Under the pieces are notes generated by a model, which was not told where the DNA came from, ran no database searches, and worked only from the letters and a program-made list of their open reading frames with translations. The translations under genes and the position numbers were made by a program. A DNA stretch of 64,000 bases from an uncultured Lachnospiraceae bacterium (lineage in GTDB: Bacteria > Bacillota > Clostridia > Lachnospirales > Lachnospiraceae), in the NCBI GenBank assembly GCA_910578175.1, contig CAJTPF010000013.1, forward strand, positions 12,488-76,487, given 5' to 3'. The number at the start of each line of letters is the position of its first letter. Positions within the stretch are counted from its first letter, which is position 1. Of this stretch, positions 53,549 to 62,067 are shown piece by piece.

Positions 53549-55230
53549 ATTCCCACTTCCTTATATTTCTCATAATGATCCAGCAACTCGTCTGCCTGTG
53601 AAACAGTAATCCTTTTTCCTGCCACCTTTCTCAGAATCCGTCCGGTATAAGTGGTAAAATAAGTATTATGCTCAAAAAATTCCGTCGGTTCGGATGTACC
53701 GAAAATCTCGCCATCAAAGATCATGGAACAGTAATCTCCGTATTCCGCCGCAAATTCTATATCATGGGTCACCATTAAAATCGTTTTTTCCTGAGAAAGC
53801 AATTCCTTTAACACCTGTCCGAATTCATCTTTGGATCCTGCATCCATTCCCTTTGTCGGCTCATCCAGTAAAATAATTTCCGCCCGGCATAATAATATCT
53901 TCATCAATGCCGCCTTTTGTATTTCCCCTCCGCTCAGATCATAGGGATGCATATGATACAAACTCTCAAGTCCCAGCCGTCTTTCATACTTCCCGATCAG
54001 GTCTTTTATCTCCTGCTTTGTCCTTCCATTCTGATATCCGGTATCCAGAAAGTCCTCATAAACCGTTTCTTTTAAAAACATAAACTGCGGTGTCTGACAC
54101 AGATAAGCAACGTTCTGTTTTTCCATATGTCCCCGGTACGGCTTATAAAGTCCGCCGATCACCGACAGAAGGGTGGATTTTCCCGAACCGTTCCCACCCA
54201 GAAGACAGTGAAGGGTGTTTTTCAGAACAGTCAGTCCTGCTCCCCGTAATATATCTTTGCCGTCTTTTTCATAACGGAACCATATATTTTTAAACTGCAA
54301 TCCCACCGGATATTTCGTTTTGTTCCCGGTACGCTCCGTTCTGAGATTTTTACGGATACCGGATAAATCTTCATCCAGTTTTCGAAGAAGTTCCATATTA
54401 TAATGGCGGCTCAGATACCGGACTGCTTCCCTTACGTTCAGAGGACATTCTAAAGCCTTGCTCCGGTCTGCAAACAGACGGACTGCCGAAGGCAGGGCTT
54501 TCATCATAGCGGTTCCTGAATTCCTTTGTTTCAGAATACCGGATAAATCTTCCGGTTTCTCATCTGCGATCAGGTTTCCGTCTTCCAGTACCATGATCCG
54601 GTCTGCCAGCGAAAAGATATCTTCCAGATTGTGTTCTGCCATCACTATGGTAATACCGTAAGTCTCGGATAATTTGCGGATGGTATTGATGAATTCTTCC
54701 GCCGCGATCCGGTCCAGTTTCGAAACCGGCTCATCCAGCAACAGCACCAAAGGTTCCGTTACCAGTACCGCCGCCAGATTTACCAGTTGTCTCTGCCCCC
54801 CGGACAATTCCTCTACTTTTTTATGAAATAACTCCTCAATGCCGAAAGATATCGCTGTCTCACTGACTTTCATCCGGATATGATCATTATCATATTGAAA
54901 ATTCTCCAGTCCGAATGCCAGCTCACTGTATACCTTCTCCGTAACCAACGCTCCCTCTGTATTCTGAGCCACATATCCGATATACTTTGCCGACTCCCGG
55001 TAAGACAGCTCTTCCGCCGGCTTCCCCTGAAACAGGATTTCCCCCTGCCGGTTTCCCGCCGGTGCCACTTCTTTTTTCAGCAATTTTAATAAGGTTGATT
55101 TTCCACATCCGGATGCTCCGCAGAGAATCACAAATTCTCCGGCATTGACGCTGAAATTCAACCTGTTTAATGCCAATCTGCCGGAATCCGGATATTGAAA
55201 GCTCAAATCCCTGACCTGTAATAATTCCAT
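53545..55230 (-). CDS. ECF transporter ATPase, two fused ABC domains
   Basis: 561 residues: two ABC ATPase domains in one chain, where most ECF systems use separate EcfA and EcfA'. Walker A GASGCGKSTLLK and GGNGSGKSTLLS, signatures LSGGQRQLVNLAA and LSGGEIQKAALMK, and Walker B LLLDEPVSKLD and ILLDEPTKGMD are all intact, so both sites look active. It overlaps EcfT by 28 bases and the S component by four bases. It powers vitamin import at the inner membrane face. Confidence 0.95.
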   Translation of the reverse strand: MELLQVRDLSFQYPDSGRLALNRLNFSVNAGEFVILCGASGCGKSTLLKLLKKEVAPAGNRQGEILFQGKPAEELSYRESAKYIGYVAQNTEGALVTEKVYSELAFGLENFQYDNDHIRMKVSETAISFGIEELFHKKVEELSGGQRQLVNLAAVLVTEPLVLLLDEPVSKLDRIAAEEFINTIRKLSETYGITIVMAEHNLEDIFSLADRIMVLEDGNLIADEKPEDLSGILKQRNSGTAMMKALPSAVRLFADRSKALECPLNVREAVRYLSRHYNMELLRKLDEDLSGIRKNLRTERTGNKTKYPVGLQFKNIWFRYEKDGKDILRGAGLTVLKNTLHCLLGGNGSGKSTLLSVIGGLYKPYRGHMEKQNVAYLCQTPQFMFLKETVYEDFLDTGYQNGRTKQEIKDLIGKYERRLGLESLYHMHPYDLSGGEIQKAALMKILLCRAEIILLDEPTKGMDAGSKDEFGQVLKELLSQEKTILMVTHDIEFAAEYGDYCSMIFDGEIFGTSEPTEFFEHNTYFTTYTGRILRKVAGKRITVSQADELLDHYEKYKEVGI

Positions 55231-56078
55231 ATTAATTTTTCCTTTACCTCATATATCCAGGGGATGCCTGCCGCTAAGCCGGATAAGCAGATAATCAATG
55301 TACTTCTGATATTCCATGCCGGCCATCGGAACACCGGATAAAAAGCAACATTCATTCCGGAATCTTTCCATAATAACAACGTCAGGATCCCCGCCGCCAG
55401 AAAGACGGTCAAAAAAACGGCATCCCGCAGAGTAAAGCGATAGACGGAATAAAAAGTACGCTTCCGTATGCCATATCCTCTGGATTTCATAGAATCCGCC
55501 GTATCCAGGGCATTTTCAAATGACCATGTCATAACTATGGAAAAAGTTTTCATTCCCAGCAGCAGTTTATCCGTATAGGAGGGTCTGCTTTTTCTCATAT
55601 TGATTTTCTGATAAGCATATATTTCAGATGCTTTTCGTTTAAACAGCGGGATAAAACGCATGCTCATGGATATGACCAGCGCCAGATGGGGCATGGCCCT
55701 GCCCGACACATAAATGAGTTTATCGCTGCTCATAATTTCATTCAGACATCCACCCCAAAGCATCATGGACGATAACAACAAACCGATATATCCGCCGTAT
55801 ATTGCCGCTTCCAGCGTGACCGCCTTTCCGTTCATAAAAAACAGAACGGTGGCGCCATTGTGGGATATCATCGGATTGACACATATCATGGCGCAAAGCA
55901 GTAAAAAAATCCCAAAGATCATCTTGACGATTTCAGATTTTTTTCTGTAACAACTTAAAAAAAGAATAGAAAATAAAATCCACAACACCGGTATGACCGG
56001 GTGATCACAAAACAAAAGCAGAAGCAATATCCCGGTAAAATATATAACATGGATCAGCGGATGATAGGATTCAAACAT
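55203..56078 (-). CDS. ECF transporter T component (EcfT)
   Basis: 291 residues with five or six membrane segments. The coupling-helix region is seen in YAYQKINMRKSRPSYTD and in SMKSRGYGIRKRTFY, whose Ser-Arg-Gly is the contact motif for the ATPases. It starts one base after the stop codon of the DUF4430 gene. It forms the scaffold between the ATPases and the S component. This is a dedicated (group I-like) module, since all parts are in one operon. Confidence 0.93.
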   Translation of the reverse strand: MFESYHPLIHVIYFTGILLLLLFCDHPVIPVLWILFSILFLSCYRKKSEIVKMIFGIFLLLCAMICVNPMISHNGATVLFFMNGKAVTLEAAIYGGYIGLLLSSMMLWGGCLNEIMSSDKLIYVSGRAMPHLALVISMSMRFIPLFKRKASEIYAYQKINMRKSRPSYTDKLLLGMKTFSIVMTWSFENALDTADSMKSRGYGIRKRTFYSVYRFTLRDAVFLTVFLAAGILTLLLWKDSGMNVAFYPVFRWPAWNIRSTLIICLSGLAAGIPWIYEVKEKLIWNYYRSGI

Positions 56079-56079
56079 A

Positions 56080-56970
56080 TCAGTTTCCTCTCAGATCACT
56101 GCCGCCGTCGCAGCTGAACCGCCATTGTACAAAATCTCCGTCCTTCAGCTTTTTGCTGCTGCATCCAACACCGGCCCACTCTCCGTTAACCGTATACATC
56201 CAGCCGGAACTGCTTCCACAGGATTTCTCGTAGATATACTGGATTCCTTTGATATAAACGGTACTGTAAATATTAGAGGATTCTCCCTGATAATCCAGCT
56301 GGATCTGATTAGCTCTCGCCGTCATCTTCAACAGATCAAAAACAGTGCTTCCTGCATCAATCTGATATCCTGTCTTATCCAGTATCGTTCCGTTTCCTAT
56401 ATAATCAGCCAGAGCCTCTCCGTCTATTAAATCCCCCATATGTTCTAAAATATTCATGCAGTCAATGCTGATATATACCGTAATGGTCTCTGGTTCCTGC
56501 CATGGTTCTTCCGTCGCTGGTACGGTTTCTGTGGTCTCAGGAACCGGAGGCGGTAAAACCTCTGGTGAATCTGTCTCTGACCGGGATTCCGATTCAGACA
56601 TCTGTTCTGTTTCTCCTGCGGCTATAGTCGTTTCTTCCCCGGAAGTCTCCTCTGTGTTTTCTGAGGATACCAAAACTTCCGGTTCGGTGTCCGTTTCTTC
56701 TGCAACATCCACAGATACTTCAGTATTTAATGTATCCGTTACAGTCTCCGACGATTCATGATATATCTCTGACGACTCTTTATCCGTCACGGAAACTTCC
56801 TCTTCCACGGTTTTCATCGTAACATTATAATACTCTTCACTGCTTTGAAAATCGTTAAACATAATAAAACTTACCACTCCTGCGAGGATCAGACATATCG
56901 CAACAAGTTCTTTATGATTTCTAATGTATTCTGTTAATCTATCTTTTAACTTCAAAATCTGGTCTTTCAT
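56080..56970 (-). CDS. Membrane-anchored DUF4430 protein (possible corrinoid-binding surface protein)
   Basis: 296 residues: cytoplasmic helix (1-18), one membrane segment (about 20-40, LVAICLILAGVVSFIMF), a long Ser/Thr/Glu-rich linker (about 50-160) and a C-terminal domain with STVFDLLKMTAR, CGSSSGWMYTVNGEWAGVGC and DFVQWRFSCDGG. The latter is DUF4430, related to the C-terminal domain of intrinsic factor and transcobalamin. In Firmicutes it is found with ECF transporters and on the surface. It would hold the vitamin next to the transporter encoded by the three following genes. Cobalamin as the ligand is inferred from the fold relationship. Confidence 0.82.
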   Translation of the reverse strand: MKDQILKLKDRLTEYIRNHKELVAICLILAGVVSFIMFNDFQSSEEYYNVTMKTVEEEVSVTDKESSEIYHESSETVTDTLNTEVSVDVAEETDTEPEVLVSSENTEETSGEETTIAAGETEQMSESESRSETDSPEVLPPPVPETTETVPATEEPWQEPETITVYISIDCMNILEHMGDLIDGEALADYIGNGTILDKTGYQIDAGSTVFDLLKMTARANQIQLDYQGESSNIYSTVYIKGIQYIYEKSCGSSSGWMYTVNGEWAGVGCSSKKLKDGDFVQWRFSCDGGSDLRGN

Positions 56971-57023
56971 AACCGTTTACACCGACCTTTGGCTTTCCTC
57001 TGCATATCCGTGCAGGCTTCATT

Positions 57024-57052
57024 ATTATACAAAAAAAACCGTCATAAAACAA
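57024..57052 (-). promoter_or_regulatory. Promoter of the DUF4430-ECF operon
   Basis: Minus-strand TATAAT (57024-57029) with a 17-base spacer and a weak -35 TTGTTT. The -35 is inside the stem of the upstream terminator. Only about 50 bases separate it from the start codon, too few for a cobalamin riboswitch. Confidence 0.55.
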
Positions 57053-57074
57053 CCGGTTTTTGTTTTATGACGGT
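57031..57074 (-). terminator. Terminator of the Bax-inhibitor-1 family gene
   Basis: Perfect stem ACCGTCATAAAAC / GTTTTATGACGGT, followed on the minus strand by eight T. It lies 22 bases after the stop codon. Confidence 0.92.
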
Positions 57075-57096
57075 AATGATCGATTTTCTTATTCTA

Positions 57097-57900
57097 TCAG
57101 TTCTTACTCTTTCCCATGATGGCAAGTAAACGAAGGAACAGATTGAGCAGATCCAGATATAACTCCATTGCAAAATAAACGGCTAATGAATTGGCATTGC
57201 CTGCAGTTGCCTGAAGCGAATGTTTCTTTAACTTCTGGACATCATATGCTGTTAATCCTACAAACAAGAGAACACCAATATAGTTCATCATCATTCCCAC
57301 TCCTGTACTGTGGAAGATCAACGCATTAAAGAAAGTTACCACCAGCATACCGATCAGAGCCATAATAGCGATGGCGCCAAAAGAAGTCAGATCTCTCTTA
57401 GTCGTAAATCCGTAAACAGCCATAACTGCAAATACAACCGCTGCCAGAACAAATACCTGCTGGATCGAACCGATTTCATATACGAAAAAGAGAACAGATA
57501 ATGTCATACCGGTGATAATACAATATGCTGCAAACAAAATGCCTGCTACTATGGCTTTATTCTTTTTAATACTGTAAGATGCACCAATAACAACTGCAAA
57601 CTCTAAAATAAATAACATTAATACATTGTCAAGCATTGCTTTAAACATGGATTCATTTATCAATGTAATATATGCCGAAACTGCTGTAACCACTAATGCG
57701 ACCACCATGATCATAAAAGACTTTGCTATGGTGTTTGTGGCAAGTTCTGCTCTGTCCACACTGTCATATATGCTTCCGGAATATGCACCTGAACTTCCCT
57801 GTCCCGGATAGGAATAATTCATGGAATCATTTGATCCAAATTCCGAATACTGCATATTATCCTGATTGAACTGATTATATTCATCATTATAATTTGCCAT
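57097..57900 (-). CDS. Bax inhibitor-1 / YccA family membrane protein
   Basis: 267 residues: a hydrophilic Asn/Gln/Ser/Tyr/Gly-rich N-terminus (about 1-45, for example YNDEYNQFNQDNMQ) and seven hydrophobic segments. Bacterial relatives act as pH-sensitive calcium leak channels (BsYetJ) or FtsH modulators (YccA); the C-terminus AMELYLDLLNLFLRLLAIMG is the conserved region of the group. GAGG precedes the start. A near-consensus promoter and a terminator make it a single-gene unit. The precise role is not known. Confidence 0.9.
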   Translation of the reverse strand: MANYNDEYNQFNQDNMQYSEFGSNDSMNYSYPGQGSSGAYSGSIYDSVDRAELATNTIAKSFMIMVVALVVTAVSAYITLINESMFKAMLDNVLMLFILEFAVVIGASYSIKKNKAIVAGILFAAYCIITGMTLSVLFFVYEIGSIQQVFVLAAVVFAVMAVYGFTTKRDLTSFGAIAIMALIGMLVVTFFNALIFHSTGVGMMMNYIGVLLFVGLTAYDVQKLKKHSLQATAGNANSLAVYFAMELYLDLLNLFLRLLAIMGKSKN

Positions 57901-57946
57901 TTCTACCTCTTTTCTGCCTGCTTCCCACAGGACTTCTTATTCTCTG

Positions 57947-57959
57947 TGAACATTGTTCA
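57947..57959. promoter_or_regulatory. Palindrome at the Bax-inhibitor-1 transcription start
   Basis: TGAAC, three bases, GTTCA lies immediately downstream of the predicted start point, an operator-like position. Spacing does not fit the LexA/DinR box. Confidence 0.35.
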
Positions 57960-57966
57960 TTCCTAT

Positions 57967-57995
57967 ACTATAACACTATAATAATATTTCGTCAA
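57967..57995 (-). promoter_or_regulatory. Sigma-A promoter of the Bax-inhibitor-1 family gene
   Basis: Minus-strand TTGACG, 17-base spacer, TATAGT. Confidence 0.8.
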
Positions 57996-58004
57996 TTATG
58001 CAGA

Positions 58005-58051
58005 TTAAAAAAATGTGTGAATCCGTATTTTATACATAAAAACTGCGGATT
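58005..58051 (-). terminator. Terminator of cardiolipin synthase
   Basis: AATCCG...CGGATT outer stem with an inner TTTTTAT/ATAAAA stem, followed on the minus strand by CACACATTTTTTT. It lies just after the cls stop codon. Confidence 0.72.
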
Positions 58052-58073
58052 TCCGTGACATATCCCGCCAATC

Positions 58074-59627
58074 TCATAACAACGGTGCAATCATACGCAA
58101 CAGTGAATCAAACAACCCTCCGAAATATCCCTGTCTGGTGTCTGATAAATATATTTCTTTCGATACTTGAAAAGTATCCTGGCAATCCTGCTTCAGTTTT
58201 TGAACAGCCTTGGTATTGTATAAAAAGGTCCCGCATTCAAAATGCAGATAAAGACTCCGGAAATCCATATTAATGGTTCCCACCACACCGAATTTGTCAT
58301 CGCAGACATAACTCTTGGCATGTATGAATCCCGGCGTATATTCATAAATCCGGACTCCGGCTTTTAACAACGGCGGATAATTGGATTTTGTCAAGCGGTT
58401 GACGATCTTTTTATCCGCAGTTCCCGGAGTTACCATTCTTACATCCACTCCCCGTTTGGCTGCCAGACAGAGAGCCGTCTTCATTTCATTGTCAATGACC
58501 ATATACGGGGTGAAGATATATACATAATCTACCGCCTGATTGATCAGTTCGATATACACATTTTCGGCAATCGGCTCGTCCTCCAGTGGTGTATCACAGA
58601 AAGGCTGCACAAATCCGTCTGTCCTGTCAAACACCGGTAGTTCCTCTAAATGTGGCCGGTAATTATTTATGTCCGTATCATCCGGTTTGTAAGCTCTCCA
58701 TGCTTCCATAAACATCACCGTAAAATTCCATACGGCAGGACCCTTTACCATGACGCCGGTATCCTTCCAGTGACCATACTGGGAACCAATGTTGATATAT
58801 TCATCCGACAGATTGATTCCACCGTTAAAAGCCGTATGCCCGTCGATCACCATTATTTTTCTGTGATCTCTGTTATTCATTACAAAGGATAAAAAAGGTA
58901 CCAGAGGATTAAACGCCACACACTGGATCTTACTTCCCATATTCTCTATAAATTCCTGATATCCCGGAGGCAGAAGAGCCACACAGCCAATATCATCATA
59001 CATGATACGGACTTCCACTCCCTGCTCTGACTTCCGTACCAGAATCTCCAGTATCGTATCCCACATTTTGCCTTCATTCATTATAAAATATTCCAGAAAT
59101 ATAAAATGCTTTGCCTGTTCCAGCTCCTCACACATCCGCTGAAACATTACTTCTCCCAGTTCAAAATATTCGGTACAATAATTCGGATACACCGGATAAT
59201 CACTGGTATTTCGTATATAGTCCGCCGTCATTGCCGCACGGTGATCCTGTCTTCTGAATTCCTCCAGGGCAATTTCATCCACTATAATGTCCTTTCTGAA
59301 TTCATCATGAAAACTCTTCATTTTTTTTCGCAAAAACTTAGATGGTTTCTTATCTCCAAAACAAAAATAAAACAGGCCTCCAAATACAGGCAGCAACAGG
59401 ATCAAAATGATCCAGCCGATCTTAAATTCCGGATTCAGATCTTTAGAAATCACATATAACACCATCAATGCACTGATCAATGCAAATACCGCACTGATCG
59501 CCGCCGAATATTCCGTCAGCCGGAATAAGGATACGACAAGCCATCCGACCTGCAGCAGAATCAGGATTACCGTCAGAAAAATTCTGTTACAGATTCTGTA
59601 AAACTTTTTTTTCACTCTTCTCTTCAT
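58074..59627 (-). CDS. cls: Cardiolipin synthase
   Basis: 517 residues, phospholipase-D superfamily. Two or three membrane helices at the N-terminus, then two HKD motifs: HRKIMVIDGHTAFNGGINL and HAKSYVCDDKFGVVGTINMD. It joins two phosphatidylglycerol molecules into cardiolipin and releases glycerol at the membrane. The length is that of the ClsA type. It has its own terminator; only 33 bases separate it from the MATE gene upstream, so a shared transcript is possible. Its lipid precursor depends on CdsA, encoded in this window. Confidence 0.95.
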   Translation of the reverse strand: MKRRVKKKFYRICNRIFLTVILILLQVGWLVVSLFRLTEYSAAISAVFALISALMVLYVISKDLNPEFKIGWIILILLLPVFGGLFYFCFGDKKPSKFLRKKMKSFHDEFRKDIIVDEIALEEFRRQDHRAAMTADYIRNTSDYPVYPNYCTEYFELGEVMFQRMCEELEQAKHFIFLEYFIMNEGKMWDTILEILVRKSEQGVEVRIMYDDIGCVALLPPGYQEFIENMGSKIQCVAFNPLVPFLSFVMNNRDHRKIMVIDGHTAFNGGINLSDEYINIGSQYGHWKDTGVMVKGPAVWNFTVMFMEAWRAYKPDDTDINNYRPHLEELPVFDRTDGFVQPFCDTPLEDEPIAENVYIELINQAVDYVYIFTPYMVIDNEMKTALCLAAKRGVDVRMVTPGTADKKIVNRLTKSNYPPLLKAGVRIYEYTPGFIHAKSYVCDDKFGVVGTINMDFRSLYLHFECGTFLYNTKAVQKLKQDCQDTFQVSKEIYLSDTRQGYFGGLFDSLLRMIAPLL

Positions 59628-59660
59628 TGTTTTTCCAAATATCCTTTCGTAATGATTTTA

Positions 59661-60989
59661 TTAAACCAGTTTATGTTCTCTCCACTTTTCGCTTTTATAC
59701 CGGAAAATAAAGAATACAGATCTGACACACCAGTCAATCACCATTGCGATCCATATCCCAAATGTCATCAGATGAAAATACTTTCCAAGAAGTATACCGC
59801 AGATGATCCGGCAGAGCCACATGGAAGCCACTCCTATGATCATTGTATATTTCGCATCATTGGCGGCTCTCAATACATTCGGCAGGGTAAAGGACAACGG
59901 CCAGATAAATATGGCGCAGATTCCATGAAATACTAAGATGCGAAACGTATATTCTGAAGTATCCGCTGACAACTGATAGATTTTCATGATCAGCGGCAGC
60001 GCAACCATGATCGCTATATTTACGACAGCCATGGCAATATACGTATATTTCATCAGTTTTTTACAATAATACTTTGCCTGCTCATAGTCACCGGCGCCGA
60101 TACACCGGCTGACCACTGTTATCATGGCAAGACCAAGCGCCATCCCCGGCAGTATCTGAAAACCTGCGACCGTGTTTCCCACTGCATTCGCCGTGATCTG
60201 TACGGTTCCAAAACCGGATACAAAACTCAATAACAATATTTTGCCAAGCTGAAACATACTGTTCTCCACACCGCTGGGTATACCTATGTATAAGATTTTT
60301 CTGATCATGCCTCTGTCTGGTTTGTAACGGAACGGTTTACTGATATGAAGTACCCGCTTCTGGTTTCTCAGTATCCCGACCACAAGAACGGCTGCCACGA
60401 TTCTGGATACCAGTGTGGGAACCGCAACCCCTTCCACGCTGAAACGAAATCCGTAGATCAATACTGCATTTCCCACAATATTTAATACATTCATTACTGT
60501 GGAAACAATCAGGGAAATTCCGGAATTTCCCATGGTCCTCAGTATAGCCGCCCCGCTGTTATAGATTGCAATAAACGGAGTAGCCGCCATTACGATCAGC
60601 ATATATCGTCTGCTGTAATCCATAACATCGGCATCGATCTTACCGAATACCTTCGTCAGAATAAGATTCTGTCCCAGATAGATGATTACCATAATAACCA
60701 TCGCCGCCAGAGTATTAAATACCAGAAGCTGTTCCGTTGAATCACAGGCTTCCTTCTCCTTCTTTTTACCCAGATACTGTCCGGCTACCACAGCACCGCC
60801 GGTTGCCAGTGCCGCAAACACCTGATTCAGCAGCAGATTGATGGAATCTACCAAAGAAACCGCAGAGATTGCTGATTCTCCCACTTTCGAAACCATCAGC
60901 GAGTCCGCCAGTCCCACGGTAACTGCCAGCAATTGTTCGAAAATCAGCGGCATGATTAATTTTTTCAAATCTTTTGATGTAAATATCAT
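59661..60989 (-). CDS. MATE-family multidrug/metabolite exporter
   Basis: 442 residues with twelve membrane segments arranged in two six-helix halves, as in the MATE (DinF/NorM) family; the repeated motif LADSLMVSKVGESAISAVSL and LGVASMWLCRIICGILL mark the halves. These pumps use sodium or proton gradients to export cationic drugs or metabolites. The start at 60989 follows GGAG by seven bases; the frame extends 23 codons upstream through a hairpin. The substrate is unknown. Confidence 0.92.
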   Translation of the reverse strand: MIFTSKDLKKLIMPLIFEQLLAVTVGLADSLMVSKVGESAISAVSLVDSINLLLNQVFAALATGGAVVAGQYLGKKKEKEACDSTEQLLVFNTLAAMVIMVIIYLGQNLILTKVFGKIDADVMDYSRRYMLIVMAATPFIAIYNSGAAILRTMGNSGISLIVSTVMNVLNIVGNAVLIYGFRFSVEGVAVPTLVSRIVAAVLVVGILRNQKRVLHISKPFRYKPDRGMIRKILYIGIPSGVENSMFQLGKILLLSFVSGFGTVQITANAVGNTVAGFQILPGMALGLAMITVVSRCIGAGDYEQAKYYCKKLMKYTYIAMAVVNIAIMVALPLIMKIYQLSADTSEYTFRILVFHGICAIFIWPLSFTLPNVLRAANDAKYTMIIGVASMWLCRIICGILLGKYFHLMTFGIWIAMVIDWCVRSVFFIFRYKSEKWREHKLV

Positions 60990-61004
60990 ATTCGTCTCCA
61001 ATTT

Positions 61005-61036
61005 TAAAATAACAGGGTGACCGTCATCACCCTGTT
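61005..61036 (-). terminator. Hairpin between corA and the MATE gene
   Basis: AACAGGGTGA / TCACCCTGTT with a six-base loop, followed on the minus strand by a short ATTTT. It is about 75 bases past the corA stop codon and just upstream of the MATE ribosome site; it is either a weak terminator or an attenuator. Confidence 0.5.
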
Positions 61037-61112
61037 CAATTATATTACGATTTTTCAATCACTTCAATCGGTTTTTTACGGGATAGCCCCTAAACAGATA
61101 TACTCCGGCATC

Positions 61113-62054
61113 CTACATAAGTTTTTTCTTTTTAAAATAAACAATGCAGACCAATATGATCGCGATCCCAAACACTATCACATACGGATAGCCGTACTTC
61201 CACTGCAGTTCCGGCATGACATGAAAATTCATTCCATACCATCCTGTGATTACGGTCAGCGGCAAAAAAATAGTGGTGATCACAGTAAAAACTTTCATTA
61301 TGCTGTTAAGATTAATATCTAATGTGGCTTCGTACACTTCTCTTAACTGGACTGCCATATCCATTAAAGACATCACATTTCCCAGCAGCCGGTTCACCTT
61401 TCCCGTAAATAACCGGATATATTTTAAATCTTCCTCAGAAAACAGATGATTTTCGTTTTCCTGCAATTCTTCACCTACATCTATCAATTGCTCATAATAA
61501 TCCCGAAATGTAAGTAATTCTTTTTTAAACTGAAAGATCTGGCGGTTGATCATATTATCCGGTACGGCATTTATCATATTTTCTTCTAATGCCGTAATGC
61601 GGTTGCCCATAGATTCCAGAATTTTATTATCTCCGTTTATCATTTTCTCAAAATAAGCAAAAATAATCTTTTCCAGGGTAATGGAATCTTTAAATTTTTT
61701 CAGGGCTGCTTCAAACATGGCTAACGTGCTTTCATTTTCATCTTTTAATTTAACGATCAAAAAAAGATTTTTTTTAATAAAATACGCCACCCTGTCCAGT
61801 TTTTCGTGTAACAGCGCCTGTTTTATAACGGTTATATATCCGCAGCTGTAATCCTCATAAACATCTATATTGCTTCGAATACTCTCCCGGTTATTTTCAC
61901 ACTCGGCAATTATATTTTCTGATAATCCAAAACAACTGTATATTTCCTCAAATTCATCAAAATTTATATATCCTGCATATACATTGTCGTCCTTCATATT
62001 TATATCTTTCAGTTCAATGGTTTCATCAACACTATTGGTAAGATTATAAAACAT
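61113..62054 (-). CDS. corA: CorA-family divalent metal transporter
   Basis: 313 residues: soluble N-terminal domain and two membrane segments at the C-terminus, with the pore motif GMN in ITGWYGMNFHVMPEL and a basic tail (YFKKKKLM). CorA pentamers carry magnesium, or cobalt and nickel, down the potential. The start at 62054 follows GAGG by seven bases; an in-frame TTG seven codons earlier overlaps trxB. It is in line with trxB and trxA on the strand, with a 13-base gap after trxB, so it may be the end of that operon. Confidence 0.92.
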   Translation of the reverse strand: MFYNLTNSVDETIELKDINMKDDNVYAGYINFDEFEEIYSCFGLSENIIAECENNRESIRSNIDVYEDYSCGYITVIKQALLHEKLDRVAYFIKKNLFLIVKLKDENESTLAMFEAALKKFKDSITLEKIIFAYFEKMINGDNKILESMGNRITALEENMINAVPDNMINRQIFQFKKELLTFRDYYEQLIDVGEELQENENHLFSEEDLKYIRLFTGKVNRLLGNVMSLMDMAVQLREVYEATLDINLNSIMKVFTVITTIFLPLTVITGWYGMNFHVMPELQWKYGYPYVIVFGIAIILVCIVYFKKKKLM

Positions 62055-62067
62055 TCCTTTCCCTCTT

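Noticed and set aside
56971..57030. Cobalamin riboswitch before the DUF4430-ECF operon
   Set aside because: About 50 bases of leader, with only a chance GGTGTAAAC; no box or stem set of the class.
57947..57959. LexA/DinR box
   Set aside because: GAAC and GTTC are three bases apart; the Gram-positive SOS box needs four.
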